The position numbers and the translations under genes were made by a program. The notes beneath the pieces are model-generated. The model did no database searches. It was not told the origin of the DNA and saw nothing but the letters and a program-made list of their open reading frames with translations. A stretch of 12,481 bases of DNA from SFTH01 sp963643985. Its GTDB lineage: Bacteria > Bacillota > Clostridia > Christensenellales > Aristaeellaceae. Where the stretch lies: NCBI GenBank assembly GCA_963643985.1, contig CAVINP010000058.1, positions 1 to 12,481 of the forward strand, in the 5' to 3' direction. Positions 1 through 6,608 of the stretch are shown piece by piece (position 1 is the first letter of the stretch; every line of letters begins with the position of its first letter).

Positions 1-1889
1 AGTTGGACAAAGTGACCGCTCCAGCCCCAGACGCGCACGATCAGGTTCTGATGATCCTCCGGATGCTTCTGCGCATCCAGCAGCGTCTCACGGTTGACAG
101 CGTTGAGCTGCAGCTGATGACCCCCCAGCAGTATGTAGCTGCGCACCAGCTGCGCCACCTTGCGGATGCCCTCGTTATTCTTGAACACGGTGTCGTGCAG
201 TTCGAGCGTCATCGGGCCGCCGTTGCAGACCAGCCCCAGTGTAGGACGTGCCATGGCCTGCAGCACGGAGAGCGGGCCGGCATCGGTCAGCAGCAGGGAA
301 GGGGAGAAGTTGGCCGAGAGCATTTCGCCCGCCGCACGGCCGTCTGCCGTGGCACCCAGTGTGCGTGCGTGCCAGAGATAGTACATGGCCGAGCCGGTGC
401 CCGTGCGATATATGCCGCCGTGCTCGTTGCGGCGTCCCTGCCATGCATCGTGGAAGAAGCGGTTCATCGTCTCAAGCAGCGCATTGCAGCACTCATCGCG
501 CCCCAGCTTCGGCGCATCGCGGCGCAGCTTGTGCTTGAGCGCGGTATGCCCTGCAAAGTCGTTCTGCATGGCATCGATCAGCTCGTCCTTGCCGACGCTG
601 CAGTCACCGAAGACATAGCCCTGAACCGCCGCAAGCTGATCTACCGCAGTGGCAAAGCCCGTTCCGTGAATGCCGTAGTTGTTGTACTTCGCGCCCTCGG
701 AAACATCGTGGCTGTAGTCGCTCATCAGTACGGACTGATAGGGGGCAGGCTCCAGGAAGAGCGGCGCGTACCTGGATTGCATGGCATCGGCCGTCGCAAT
801 CTCTTCCTTGCGCACCGCTTCGAGCAGATCCTCGAAACTTTCGCAATTTTTGAGTTCGCGCATGATGACGTTGCGCACCAGTTCGGCGTGCGATACTGCA
901 TCGATGTTGGGGATATCCATGCCGACACCCGGAATGATGAACTCCCAGCAGGCCGCGACCGTGTAGTTGCGTGCGTCCGCCTCGTCGTAGCCCATGCCGA
1001 TCAGCGCGGGAATGATGACATCGTCGTTGGCGTACTGCGGGAAGCCGAGTCCCTGCTTGGTCAGGTGTGTGCAGAGTTCGTAGAGCTCGATGGGGGTGTT
1101 CTTGTCCACACGCAGGTTGATCTTGGGATCAATACAGCGGTTATGCAGGCTGGCTTCCAGACAGACGTATGTCAGGTCGTTCACGGCGCAGCTGCCGTCC
1201 GCCTTGCAGCCGCCCAGCATCAGGCTCTGGCCGTTGTCGCCCTGCTGCATGCCGTTGTAGAGGTCACTGTCACGGTTGAAAGAGAGGAAGAATTCCTCGG
1301 TGAGCGCAAGTGCCCGGTCGCGAGTAAGCTTGCCGGAGTCGATGTCGGCCCTGTAATAGGGGTACATGTACTGGTCAAAGCGGCCAACCGTGTTGTGGTA
1401 GACGTTGGAGGCCCAGAGCGCAAAGTGCAGTACGCGGAACAGCTGCAGCGCGGAAAGATAGTCCTTTGCACCGTGGCGCACGGCATCGGACAGGTCAGGG
1501 ATCTCGTAGCGGTCGGCATACTCGATCACCGCATCGATGGTCATGCGCATATCCGCATTCGCCTTTTCACGGCGCGGCAGCAGGCCGCCCCTGATCACGC
1601 CTTCCCAGTCGCTTGAAATGTTGCACACGCGTCCCTGTTCGTGCACATAATGTCCCTTTGTGAGCGCATCGCGCTCGCCCTCGGCATAGATGTCCGGGAA
1701 GGACGTGATCGTGCGCCAGGCGGGAATGTTCTCACCCGGATTGCGAATGATCATTTCCTCTTCCAGAAAAAGCTTGAGGCGCAGTGCGGCGCGGGCCGAC
1801 AGCGTCAGTGCAGGGTCCTGAATGCGGGCACTGATCTCGTCCCAACGGGCCTTGCTCAGTTCATGACGAAAAGCTTTGACGGTTCCCAT
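1..1889 (-). CDS. Short glycyl radical enzyme (PFL-like family), C-terminus cut by window edge
   Basis: Reading the minus strand from an ATG at 1889 gives 629 residues, open to the window edge. The start is set by GGAGG at about 1898-1902 with 8 bases of spacing. Glycyl radical enzymes pass a radical from a backbone glycine to an active-site cysteine, which then attacks the substrate. Both sites are visible. The glycine loop is RVWGWSGHFVQ, with Gly622 as the predicted radical site. The cysteine loop is NYTVAACWEF, with Cys314-Trp315-Glu316. The Cys-x-Glu pattern is typical of glycyl radical dehydratases, lyases and decarboxylases; pyruvate formate-lyase has adjacent cysteines. The Cys-to-Gly distance (308) is near that of PFL (about 315), but about 100 N-terminal residues are missing relative to PFL and more relative to CutC or glycerol dehydratase. 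The usual RVxGY is RVWGW. The activase gene lies just upstream on the same strand. Family membership is firm; the substrate is unknown. Confidence 0.9.
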   Translation of the reverse strand, partial: MGTVKAFRHELSKARWDEISARIQDPALTLSARAALRLKLFLEEEMIIRNPGENIPAWRTITSFPDIYAEGERDALTKGHYVHEQGRVCNISSDWEGVIRGGLLPRREKANADMRMTIDAVIEYADRYEIPDLSDAVRHGAKDYLSALQLFRVLHFALWASNVYHNTVGRFDQYMYPYYRADIDSGKLTRDRALALTEEFFLSFNRDSDLYNGMQQGDNGQSLMLGGCKADGSCAVNDLTYVCLEASLHNRCIDPKINLRVDKNTPIELYELCTHLTKQGLGFPQYANDDVIIPALIGMGYDEADARNYTVAACWEFIIPGVGMDIPNIDAVSHAELVRNVIMRELKNCESFEDLLEAVRKEEIATADAMQSRYAPLFLEPAPYQSVLMSDYSHDVSEGAKYNNYGIHGTGFATAVDQLAAVQGYVFGDCSVGKDELIDAMQNDFAGHTALKHKLRRDAPKLGRDECCNALLETMNRFFHDAWQGRRNEHGGIYRTGTGSAMYYLWHARTLGATADGRAAGEMLSANFSPSLLLTDAGPLSVLQAMARPTLGLVCNGGPMTLELHDTVFKNNEGIRKVAQLVRSYILLGGHQLQLNAVNRETLLDAQKHPEDHQNLIVRVWGWSGHFVQ

Positions 1890-1924
1890 TTTATCTGCCT
1901 CCGTAGTTCGTATTCGTTCGAATG

Positions 1925-1939
1925 GATATCGTTTTCCAT
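1925..1939. repeat. 15-bp direct repeat, copy 1 (GATATCGTTTTCCAT)
   Basis: This is an exact copy of the 15 bases that form the start of the activase gene (2834-2848). Here it lies between the activase and the glycyl radical enzyme gene, in the same orientation. On the minus strand it reads ATGGAAAACGATATC, and it opens a 27-residue frame that overlaps the radical enzyme start in another frame. Confidence 0.8.
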
Positions 1940-1955
1940 ATCAGCTGTACGCAAA

Positions 1956-1973
1956 CCCGATGCAAGCACCGGG
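1956..1973 (-). other. Small hairpin between activase and glycyl radical enzyme genes
   Basis: CCCGGTGC and GCATCGGG on the minus strand pair over 8 positions, with one G-T wobble and a two-base loop. It lies just after the activase stop codon and is followed by only three T residues. It could be a processing or attenuation structure that sets different levels of the two proteins; it is too poor in T to call a terminator. Confidence 0.3.
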
Positions 1974-1981
1974 GTAAGGAT

Positions 1982-2848
1982 CTACAGTATATCTACGCGT
2001 ATACCGCGCTCGGTAAACGGCTCGGTATGGATCATGGGGTCCTGCTGCTGCGGGAAATCAGGGGCATAGGTCAGACCAACGCCGCTGTATTTCGCGCCTG
2101 CAGCCTTATTATAGCGCAAAAGTTCGACCTTTTCAAGATGTTCGGCACCGACGAGCAACTCAGCCGTGGCCCGCATATTCTCTACCGTGTCGTTTACGGT
2201 CGGGATCAGCGGCACGCGGATACGAAATGGCTTGCCCATTTCCCGAAGCTGCCTGAGATTCTGAAGTATGGGCGCGTTGTCCACGCCCGTGTACTTTTTG
2301 TGCAGCACGGGATCAACGATCTTGACGTCCATGATGATCATGTCCATCACTTCGGCCAGCCTGCGGAAGGTCTCTTTTCCGGCATATCCGCTGGTCTCGA
2401 TCAGGGCATGCACCTCGGGTACAAGCAGCCGCACGGCGCGGACGAACTCAGCCTGCATCAACACTTCACCGCCGGAGAAGGTCACGCCGCCGTCATTCAT
2501 CTTCAGCAGCGGTGCCTGTTTGCGGATGCGTGCAGCCACTTCGGCCGCTGTCATGCGCGTACCGGCAATGCGTATGCAGCCGCGCGGACAGACATCTACA
2601 CATCTGCCGCAGCCTACGCAGTGATCCGGATTCCGGCACACCTGTCTGCACGCACCGCAGTGAATGCACAGCGATTGCGTGACCACGCGCTGGGGGTGCG
2701 GCGCAAGCCCCTCGGGATTGTGGCACCACATGCAGCGCAGGGGACAACCCTTCATAAAGACCGCGCAGCGTATGCCCGGCCCGTCAAACACGGCAAATTC
2801 CTCGATGTCAAATACGAGGCCCGTCAGTTTTTCGATATCGTTTTCCAT
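1982..2848 (-). CDS. Glycyl radical enzyme activating protein (radical SAM, two ferredoxin-type clusters)
   Basis: The protein has 288 residues from the ATG at 2848. It should use reduced flavodoxin or ferredoxin and S-adenosylmethionine to make the 5'-deoxyadenosyl radical that abstracts a hydrogen from the partner's glycine. The radical-SAM motif is MKGCPLRCMWCHNPEGL, with Cys35, Cys39 and Cys42 (C-x3-C-x2-C). It is followed by two C-x2-C-x2-C-x3-C groups (Cys61, 64, 67, 71 and Cys77, 80, 83, 87), an insert for two extra [4Fe-4S] clusters. That insert is typical of activases for non-PFL glycyl radical enzymes and is absent from E. coli PflA. TFSGGE (123-128) is the conserved SAM-binding region. 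The gene precedes its partner by 92 bases, so the two are probably co-transcribed; many such pairs have the reverse order. Longer in-frame starts exist up to 2995, but they cross the promoter and add cysteine-rich residues unlike the family. No ribosome binding site precedes the chosen ATG. Confidence 0.93.
   Translation of the reverse strand: MENDIEKLTGLVFDIEEFAVFDGPGIRCAVFMKGCPLRCMWCHNPEGLAPHPQRVVTQSLCIHCGACRQVCRNPDHCVGCGRCVDVCPRGCIRIAGTRMTAAEVAARIRKQAPLLKMNDGGVTFSGGEVLMQAEFVRAVRLLVPEVHALIETSGYAGKETFRRLAEVMDMIIMDVKIVDPVLHKKYTGVDNAPILQNLRQLREMGKPFRIRVPLIPTVNDTVENMRATAELLVGAEHLEKVELLRYNKAAGAKYSGVGLTYAPDFPQQQDPMIHTEPFTERGIRVDIL
2834..2848. repeat. 15-bp direct repeat, copy 2, at the activase start codon
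   Basis: These bases encode the first five residues (MENDI) of the activase and are identical to 1925-1939. The flanking bases differ on both sides, so the match is exactly 15 bases. Confidence 0.8.
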
Positions 2849-2854
2849 GCAATG

Positions 2855-2883
2855 ATTGTACCACATTGACAAGAATCTGTCAA
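2855..2883 (-). promoter_or_regulatory. Promoter for the activase / glycyl radical enzyme operon
   Basis: On the minus strand TTGACA (2883-2878) is followed after exactly 17 bases by TACAAT (2860-2855), a near-perfect sigma-A promoter. The -10 ends six bases before the activase ATG, so transcription should begin at or next to the start codon, giving a leaderless message. This fits the lack of a Shine-Dalgarno sequence there. Confidence 0.75.
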
Positions 2884-2884
2884 T
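2865..2884. promoter_or_regulatory. Palindromic operator candidate ATTGACA-N6-TGTCAAT
   Basis: This is a perfect inverted repeat with 7-bp arms and a six-base centre. One arm is the -35 hexamer of the activase promoter, so bound protein would cover that promoter. A third half-site, TTGACA (2903-2908), with a partial mirror GTCA at 2913-2916, forms the -35 of the opposite promoter. The spacing resembles dimeric regulator sites such as those of the CRP/FNR family, but the regulator is not identifiable here. Confidence 0.5.
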
Positions 2885-2902
2885 AAAAATACAATTTCTG
2901 CA

Positions 2903-2931
2903 TTGACAAAACGTCAGCATACATATAATAT
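2903..2931 (+). promoter_or_regulatory. Promoter for the acetate-kinase-like gene
   Basis: TTGACA (2903-2908) is followed by overlapping -10 candidates: TATAAT at 2924-2929 (spacer 15) and TAATAT at 2926-2931 (spacer 17). Transcription would start near 2936-2938, leaving a leader of about 25 bases that carries CGGAGG at 2946-2951. Confidence 0.65.
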
Positions 2932-2961
2932 GGTTACAGATTATACGGAGGACAGAATGAC

Positions 2962-4143
2962 ATGAAGATACTGATATGCAATGCCGGCAGCACATCGCTG
3001 AAATTCAAGCTCTGGAATATGCCCGGCTTTGAGGTCCTGGCTGAAGGACGTGTCGAACGCGTCGGCTCCGATCGGGGTATTTTTACCTACAAGAGTGCCG
3101 CAGGCAGCGTTTCGAAGGATGAGATGTCCATACCCGATTACGAGTGCGGCATCAACCTCTTCCTGCACGAACTGACGCAGGGGGCTTATCGCGCAATAGG
3201 CGACATTTCGCAGGTGGAGGCCATCGGCTACAAGACGGTGCTCTCCAAGGATCACTACGGCGTGCATTTCCTGACGGAAGAGGTGCTCGAGGGCATGCGG
3301 GCCTATTTCACCGTGGCTCCCGCACACAACGGCCCGTATCTGGCCGCCATCGGTGTATTTACGAAACTCTTGCCGAACGTGCGTCAGGTCGGTGTATTCG
3401 AAACTGCCTTCCATCAAAGCATCCCCATGGAGCGACGCATATTCCCGATTCCCTATGAGTGGACGGAGAAATACGGCATCATGCGCATGGGCTATCACGG
3501 CGCTTCTCACGGCTACGTTGCGCAGAAGCTCAAGCAGCATCGCCGCGTGGTTTCCTGCCATCTGGGCGGCAGTGCATCGCTGTGTGCGATTCTGGACGGC
3601 AAGAGCATGGACAACAGCTTCGGCTTTTCCCTGCAGATGGGCATACCGCACGCCAACCGCACCGGCGATGTCGATTGCTACATCGTTCCCTATCTGCTTG
3701 AGCAGGGACTGACACTGGATGAAATCTACAACGGTCTGGGCAAGAACGGCGGCCTGAAGGGCATTTCCGGCTTCTCGGACGTGCGTGATATTCAAAAGGC
3801 GATCACAGAGGGCAACGAACGGGCCATGCTGGCAATGAAGGTGCTGCATACGCATATCATCCGCTACATCGGTGCCTATGCCATGGAGATCGGCGGTCTG
3901 GATGCGCTGGCCTTTACCGGCGGCATCGGTGAGAATTATGCGCCCCTGCGCAGCATGGTGATGCAGTCCATGGCGCACATGGGCGTGCTGGAAGATGAAA
4001 ATTCAAACAAAAACGGTTGCGGCGAACGCCTGGTTTCCGCGCCCGGATCCAAAGTGGCCGTTTACGTCATTCCTGCGAATGAAGAATACATGGTCGTTCG
4101 CGAAACGTACAGAATTTGCAGTGAAAATGATGCTGATTGCTGA
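2962..4143 (+). CDS. Divergent acetate/propionate kinase family protein
   Basis: The protein has 393 residues, the normal length for acetate kinase, and the ASKHA-fold motifs are clear: NAGSTSLKF (7-15), FETAFHQ (146-152), GYHGASH (177-183), FTGGIGEN (318-325) and PANEE (371-375). Acetate kinases interconvert acyl phosphate + ADP with acid + ATP. Key positions differ from the Methanosarcina enzyme: Arg91 of HRVVHGG is Lys91 in YKTVLSK with the HGG lost, Asp148 is Glu147, and Asn211 of HLGNG is Gly203. His179, Arg233 and Glu374 are retained. The gene is transcribed away from the radical enzyme operon through a shared regulatory region, suggesting a joint pathway. An ATG at 2957 opens only ATG-ACA-TGA, so the start at 2962 is used; its ribosome binding site ends ten bases upstream. 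Family membership is firm. Whether it is a kinase for acetate, for another acid, or inactive is open. Confidence 0.85.
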   Translation: MKILICNAGSTSLKFKLWNMPGFEVLAEGRVERVGSDRGIFTYKSAAGSVSKDEMSIPDYECGINLFLHELTQGAYRAIGDISQVEAIGYKTVLSKDHYGVHFLTEEVLEGMRAYFTVAPAHNGPYLAAIGVFTKLLPNVRQVGVFETAFHQSIPMERRIFPIPYEWTEKYGIMRMGYHGASHGYVAQKLKQHRRVVSCHLGGSASLCAILDGKSMDNSFGFSLQMGIPHANRTGDVDCYIVPYLLEQGLTLDEIYNGLGKNGGLKGISGFSDVRDIQKAITEGNERAMLAMKVLHTHIIRYIGAYAMEIGGLDALAFTGGIGENYAPLRSMVMQSMAHMGVLEDENSNKNGCGERLVSAPGSKVAVYVIPANEEYMVVRETYRICSENDADC

Positions 4144-4159
4144 AATTTGTGATCACATC

Positions 4160-4188
4160 TGGTAATTTGGAAGAATTTATTGTATAAT
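4160..4188 (+). promoter_or_regulatory. Promoter for the glgCDA operon
   Basis: TATAAT (4183-4188) lies 17 bases after a weak -35, TGGTAA (4160-4165). It sits in the 93-base gap between the kinase-like gene and glgC, so the glycogen genes probably have their own transcription start near 4195. I see no riboswitch-like structure in this short leader. Confidence 0.55.
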
Positions 4189-4236
4189 GGTTGCACCAAG
4201 ATCCGATACTTGCGAATAAAAATACGGAGGGATAAC

Positions 4237-5433
4237 GTGATCAAGAAGAAATGCATCGCTATGCTGTTGGCAGGCGGTCAGGGAAGTCGTCTCGGATTGT
4301 TGACAAAGATTATGGCAAAGCCGGCCGTACCTTTCGGCGGCAAGTTCAGAATAATTGATTTCCCGCTCTCGAACTGTGCCAATTCGCACATTGACACCGT
4401 GGGCGTGCTGACGCAGTATCAGCCGCTGGAGCTCAACCGCTACATCGGTTCGGGCGCACCGTGGGATCTGGACCTTTCCAACGGCGGCGTGTTCGTACTG
4501 CCGCCCTACATGAAGGCCAAGAGCGGCGAATGGTACCGCGGCACGGCCAATGCCATCTATCAGAACATCAGCTTCATTGAGCAATATGATCCCGAATATG
4601 TTCTGATTCTCTCGGGTGACCATATCTACAAGATGGATTACAACAGCATGCTGGAGGAGCACATCCACGCCAATGCCGATGTTACCATCGCAGTTCGCCC
4701 CGTGCCGATGGAACTTGCTCCGTCCTTTGGCATCATGAACACCGATGAGCAGAACCACATCACCGAGTTTGAAGAAAAACCCAAGCATCCCAAAAGCAAC
4801 CTGGCATCGATGGGCGTGTACATCTTCACCTGGAAGGTACTGCGTGCATACCTGATGGCCGACGAGAACGATCCCGAGTCCAAAAACGACTTCGGCAAGA
4901 ACATCATTCCCAAGATGCTTTGCGACGGCTGCACGATGATTGCCTATCGTTTCACCGACTACTGGAAGGATGTCGGCACGATCGAAAGCCTTTGGCAGGC
5001 CAACATGGACCTTCTGAAGGTGCCGCCGGAGTTCGATCTGACGGACAAGCGCTGGGCCATCTATGCCAGAAGCCCCGTGATGTACCCGCATTACATCGGC
5101 GATGAAGCCGCGGTAGAGAGCAGCATGATTGCAGAAGGCTGCGAAATCTACGGTGAGGTGCACGGCAGCGTGCTCTTTGCAGGCGTCACGGTCGAAAAGG
5201 GCGCACTGATCGAGGACAGCGTGATCATGCCCGGCACGCACGTGACGGCCGGCGCAGTGATTCGCCGCGCCATCGTGTCAGAGAACTGTGTCATACAGAA
5301 GGACTGCCTTGTCGGCGAAGTGGAAGGTGCCATCACGCTGATCGGACAGGATACCGTGCTGCCCGAGGGTTATATCGTGCACGCGGGTGAACAGGTGGAC
5401 GGAAGCATCATCGCTGAAAGGGAGGCGCAATAA
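4237..5433 (+). CDS. glgC: Glucose-1-phosphate adenylyltransferase, catalytic subunit
   Basis: The enzyme makes ADP-glucose from ATP and glucose-1-phosphate, the committed step of bacterial glycogen synthesis. The start is GTG at 4237, set by CGGAGGG (4225-4231) five bases upstream; this gives 398 residues. Upstream in-frame codons to 4180 would remove the promoter and add unrelated sequence. Motifs: GGQGSRL (13-19) for nucleotide binding, AKPAVPFGGKFRIIDFPLSN (27-46), SGDHIYKMDY (126-135) with the catalytic aspartate Asp128, FEEKP (178-182) with the glucose-phosphate lysine Lys181, and WKDVGT (243-248). The C-terminal third (about 285-390) is the left-handed beta-helix domain. The stop codon overlaps the glgD start by one base (TAATG), so the subunits are translationally coupled, as expected for a GlgC/GlgD complex. 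Confidence 0.97.
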   Translation: MIKKKCIAMLLAGGQGSRLGLLTKIMAKPAVPFGGKFRIIDFPLSNCANSHIDTVGVLTQYQPLELNRYIGSGAPWDLDLSNGGVFVLPPYMKAKSGEWYRGTANAIYQNISFIEQYDPEYVLILSGDHIYKMDYNSMLEEHIHANADVTIAVRPVPMELAPSFGIMNTDEQNHITEFEEKPKHPKSNLASMGVYIFTWKVLRAYLMADENDPESKNDFGKNIIPKMLCDGCTMIAYRFTDYWKDVGTIESLWQANMDLLKVPPEFDLTDKRWAIYARSPVMYPHYIGDEAAVESSMIAEGCEIYGEVHGSVLFAGVTVEKGALIEDSVIMPGTHVTAGAVIRRAIVSENCVIQKDCLVGEVEGAITLIGQDTVLPEGYIVHAGEQVDGSIIAEREAQ

Positions 5434-6569
5434 TGAACGATGTAATGGGCGTAATCTACACCTCGAGGGATAATCTCAATCTTCGAGAGCTGACGACGAA
5501 CCGCGCGGTCGCCGCACTTCCCGTGGCGGGCCGCTACAGAATCATCGACTTTGTTCTTTCCAATCTGGTCAACTCCGGCGTGCGCAACGTCGGCGTCATT
5601 GCCCAGAAAAACTATCACTCCCTGATGGATCATCTGGGCTCGGGCAAGGAATGGGATCTGCACACGCGCAACAACGGCCTGTTCATACTGCCGCCCTTCC
5701 TGACACGTGAAAACGGCGGTGCCTACTCCGGCCTTGTCGAGGCGCTGCGGGCCAACTTTGACTACCTGCGCCGTTCGACGCAGCCCTACGTCATACTGAC
5801 GGCCTCGGATTATGTCTGCAATACCTCCTTTGAGGACATGGTGAACAAGCATATTGCTGGCGGTGCGGACATCTCCATGATGTACATCAAGGTCAAGCCT
5901 GAGCATCTGGAGTTTTCTTCCTCCGTTGCGTCCAACCACAGCTACCTCAAGATCGGCGCGGGCAATCTCGTGGAGGACATCGAGGTCAACCCCAATGCCG
6001 CCAACTATCCCTACCTGAGCATGAATGTGTTCGTGATCAAGCGCACGCTGCTGATTCACCTGATCGATCAGGCTTCCGCCCGTGGCGCGAAGGATTTCGA
6101 CTCGGAAGTGCTCCGTCCCTACATCAATTCCGGCGCACTGAAGATACTGGGCTACGAATTCAAGGGCTTCTATCGCCGCATTGAGACGATCAAGGGCTTT
6201 TTCAAGTTCAACATGGATTTGCTCAACTACGACGTTCGCCGTGAGCTGTTCAACACGTATCCGGTCTACACCAAGACGCGCGACGATGCCTGCGCCATCT
6301 ACCGCAGCGGCGCGGAGGTGAAGAATTCCCTCATCGCCGACGGCTGCGTCATTGAGGGCTCGGTCGAAAACTGTGTGCTCTTCCGTGGCGTGCATGTGGG
6401 GCGCGGTGCGCACCTGAAGGATTGCATCATCATGCAGGATTGCTACATTGAGGAAGAAGTCGAAATGGAAAACGTGATTCTGGACAAGGTCGTCACCGTA
6501 CGTGCACACGGACGCCTGATCGGCCAGCGACAGTATCCGATCGTCATCGGCAAGAACGTGACGCTCTAA
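5433..6569 (+). CDS. glgD: Glucose-1-phosphate adenylyltransferase, regulatory subunit GlgD
   Basis: This 378-residue protein is homologous to GlgC along its length but lacks the catalytic signatures. The GGxGSRL loop is replaced by YTSRDNLNLREL (9-20), SGDHIYKMDY by TASDYVCNTSF (123-133), and the FEEKP lysine motif is missing. AGRYRIIDFVLSN (32-44) and the C-terminal beta-helix (about 290-375) remain. In Firmicutes GlgD pairs with GlgC and changes its activity and response to effectors; the sequence fits such a non-catalytic partner. The one-base overlap with glgC suggests expression in a fixed ratio. The gene ends 39 bases before glgA. Confidence 0.95.
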   Translation: MNDVMGVIYTSRDNLNLRELTTNRAVAALPVAGRYRIIDFVLSNLVNSGVRNVGVIAQKNYHSLMDHLGSGKEWDLHTRNNGLFILPPFLTRENGGAYSGLVEALRANFDYLRRSTQPYVILTASDYVCNTSFEDMVNKHIAGGADISMMYIKVKPEHLEFSSSVASNHSYLKIGAGNLVEDIEVNPNAANYPYLSMNVFVIKRTLLIHLIDQASARGAKDFDSEVLRPYINSGALKILGYEFKGFYRRIETIKGFFKFNMDLLNYDVRRELFNTYPVYTKTRDDACAIYRSGAEVKNSLIADGCVIEGSVENCVLFRGVHVGRGAHLKDCIIMQDCYIEEEVEMENVILDKVVTVRAHGRLIGQRQYPIVIGKNVTL

Positions 6570-6608
6570 GAATTTCCTGATTCCATTCGGCTTATTCGGA
6601 GGTGAAAT

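Noticed and set aside
3..1616. Long open frame of 537 codons on the plus strand
   Set aside because: It is the antisense of the glycyl radical enzyme. Its translation has no recognisable motif, while the minus-strand frame carries the cysteine and glycine loops and a good ribosome binding site.
1922..2869. 315-codon plus-strand frame opposite the activase
   Set aside because: The minus strand holds a complete radical-SAM protein with all cluster cysteines; the plus frame is a shadow.
4144..4236. Riboswitch in the glgC leader
   Set aside because: The space after the predicted start site is only about 40 bases, with no hairpin or known aptamer motif.
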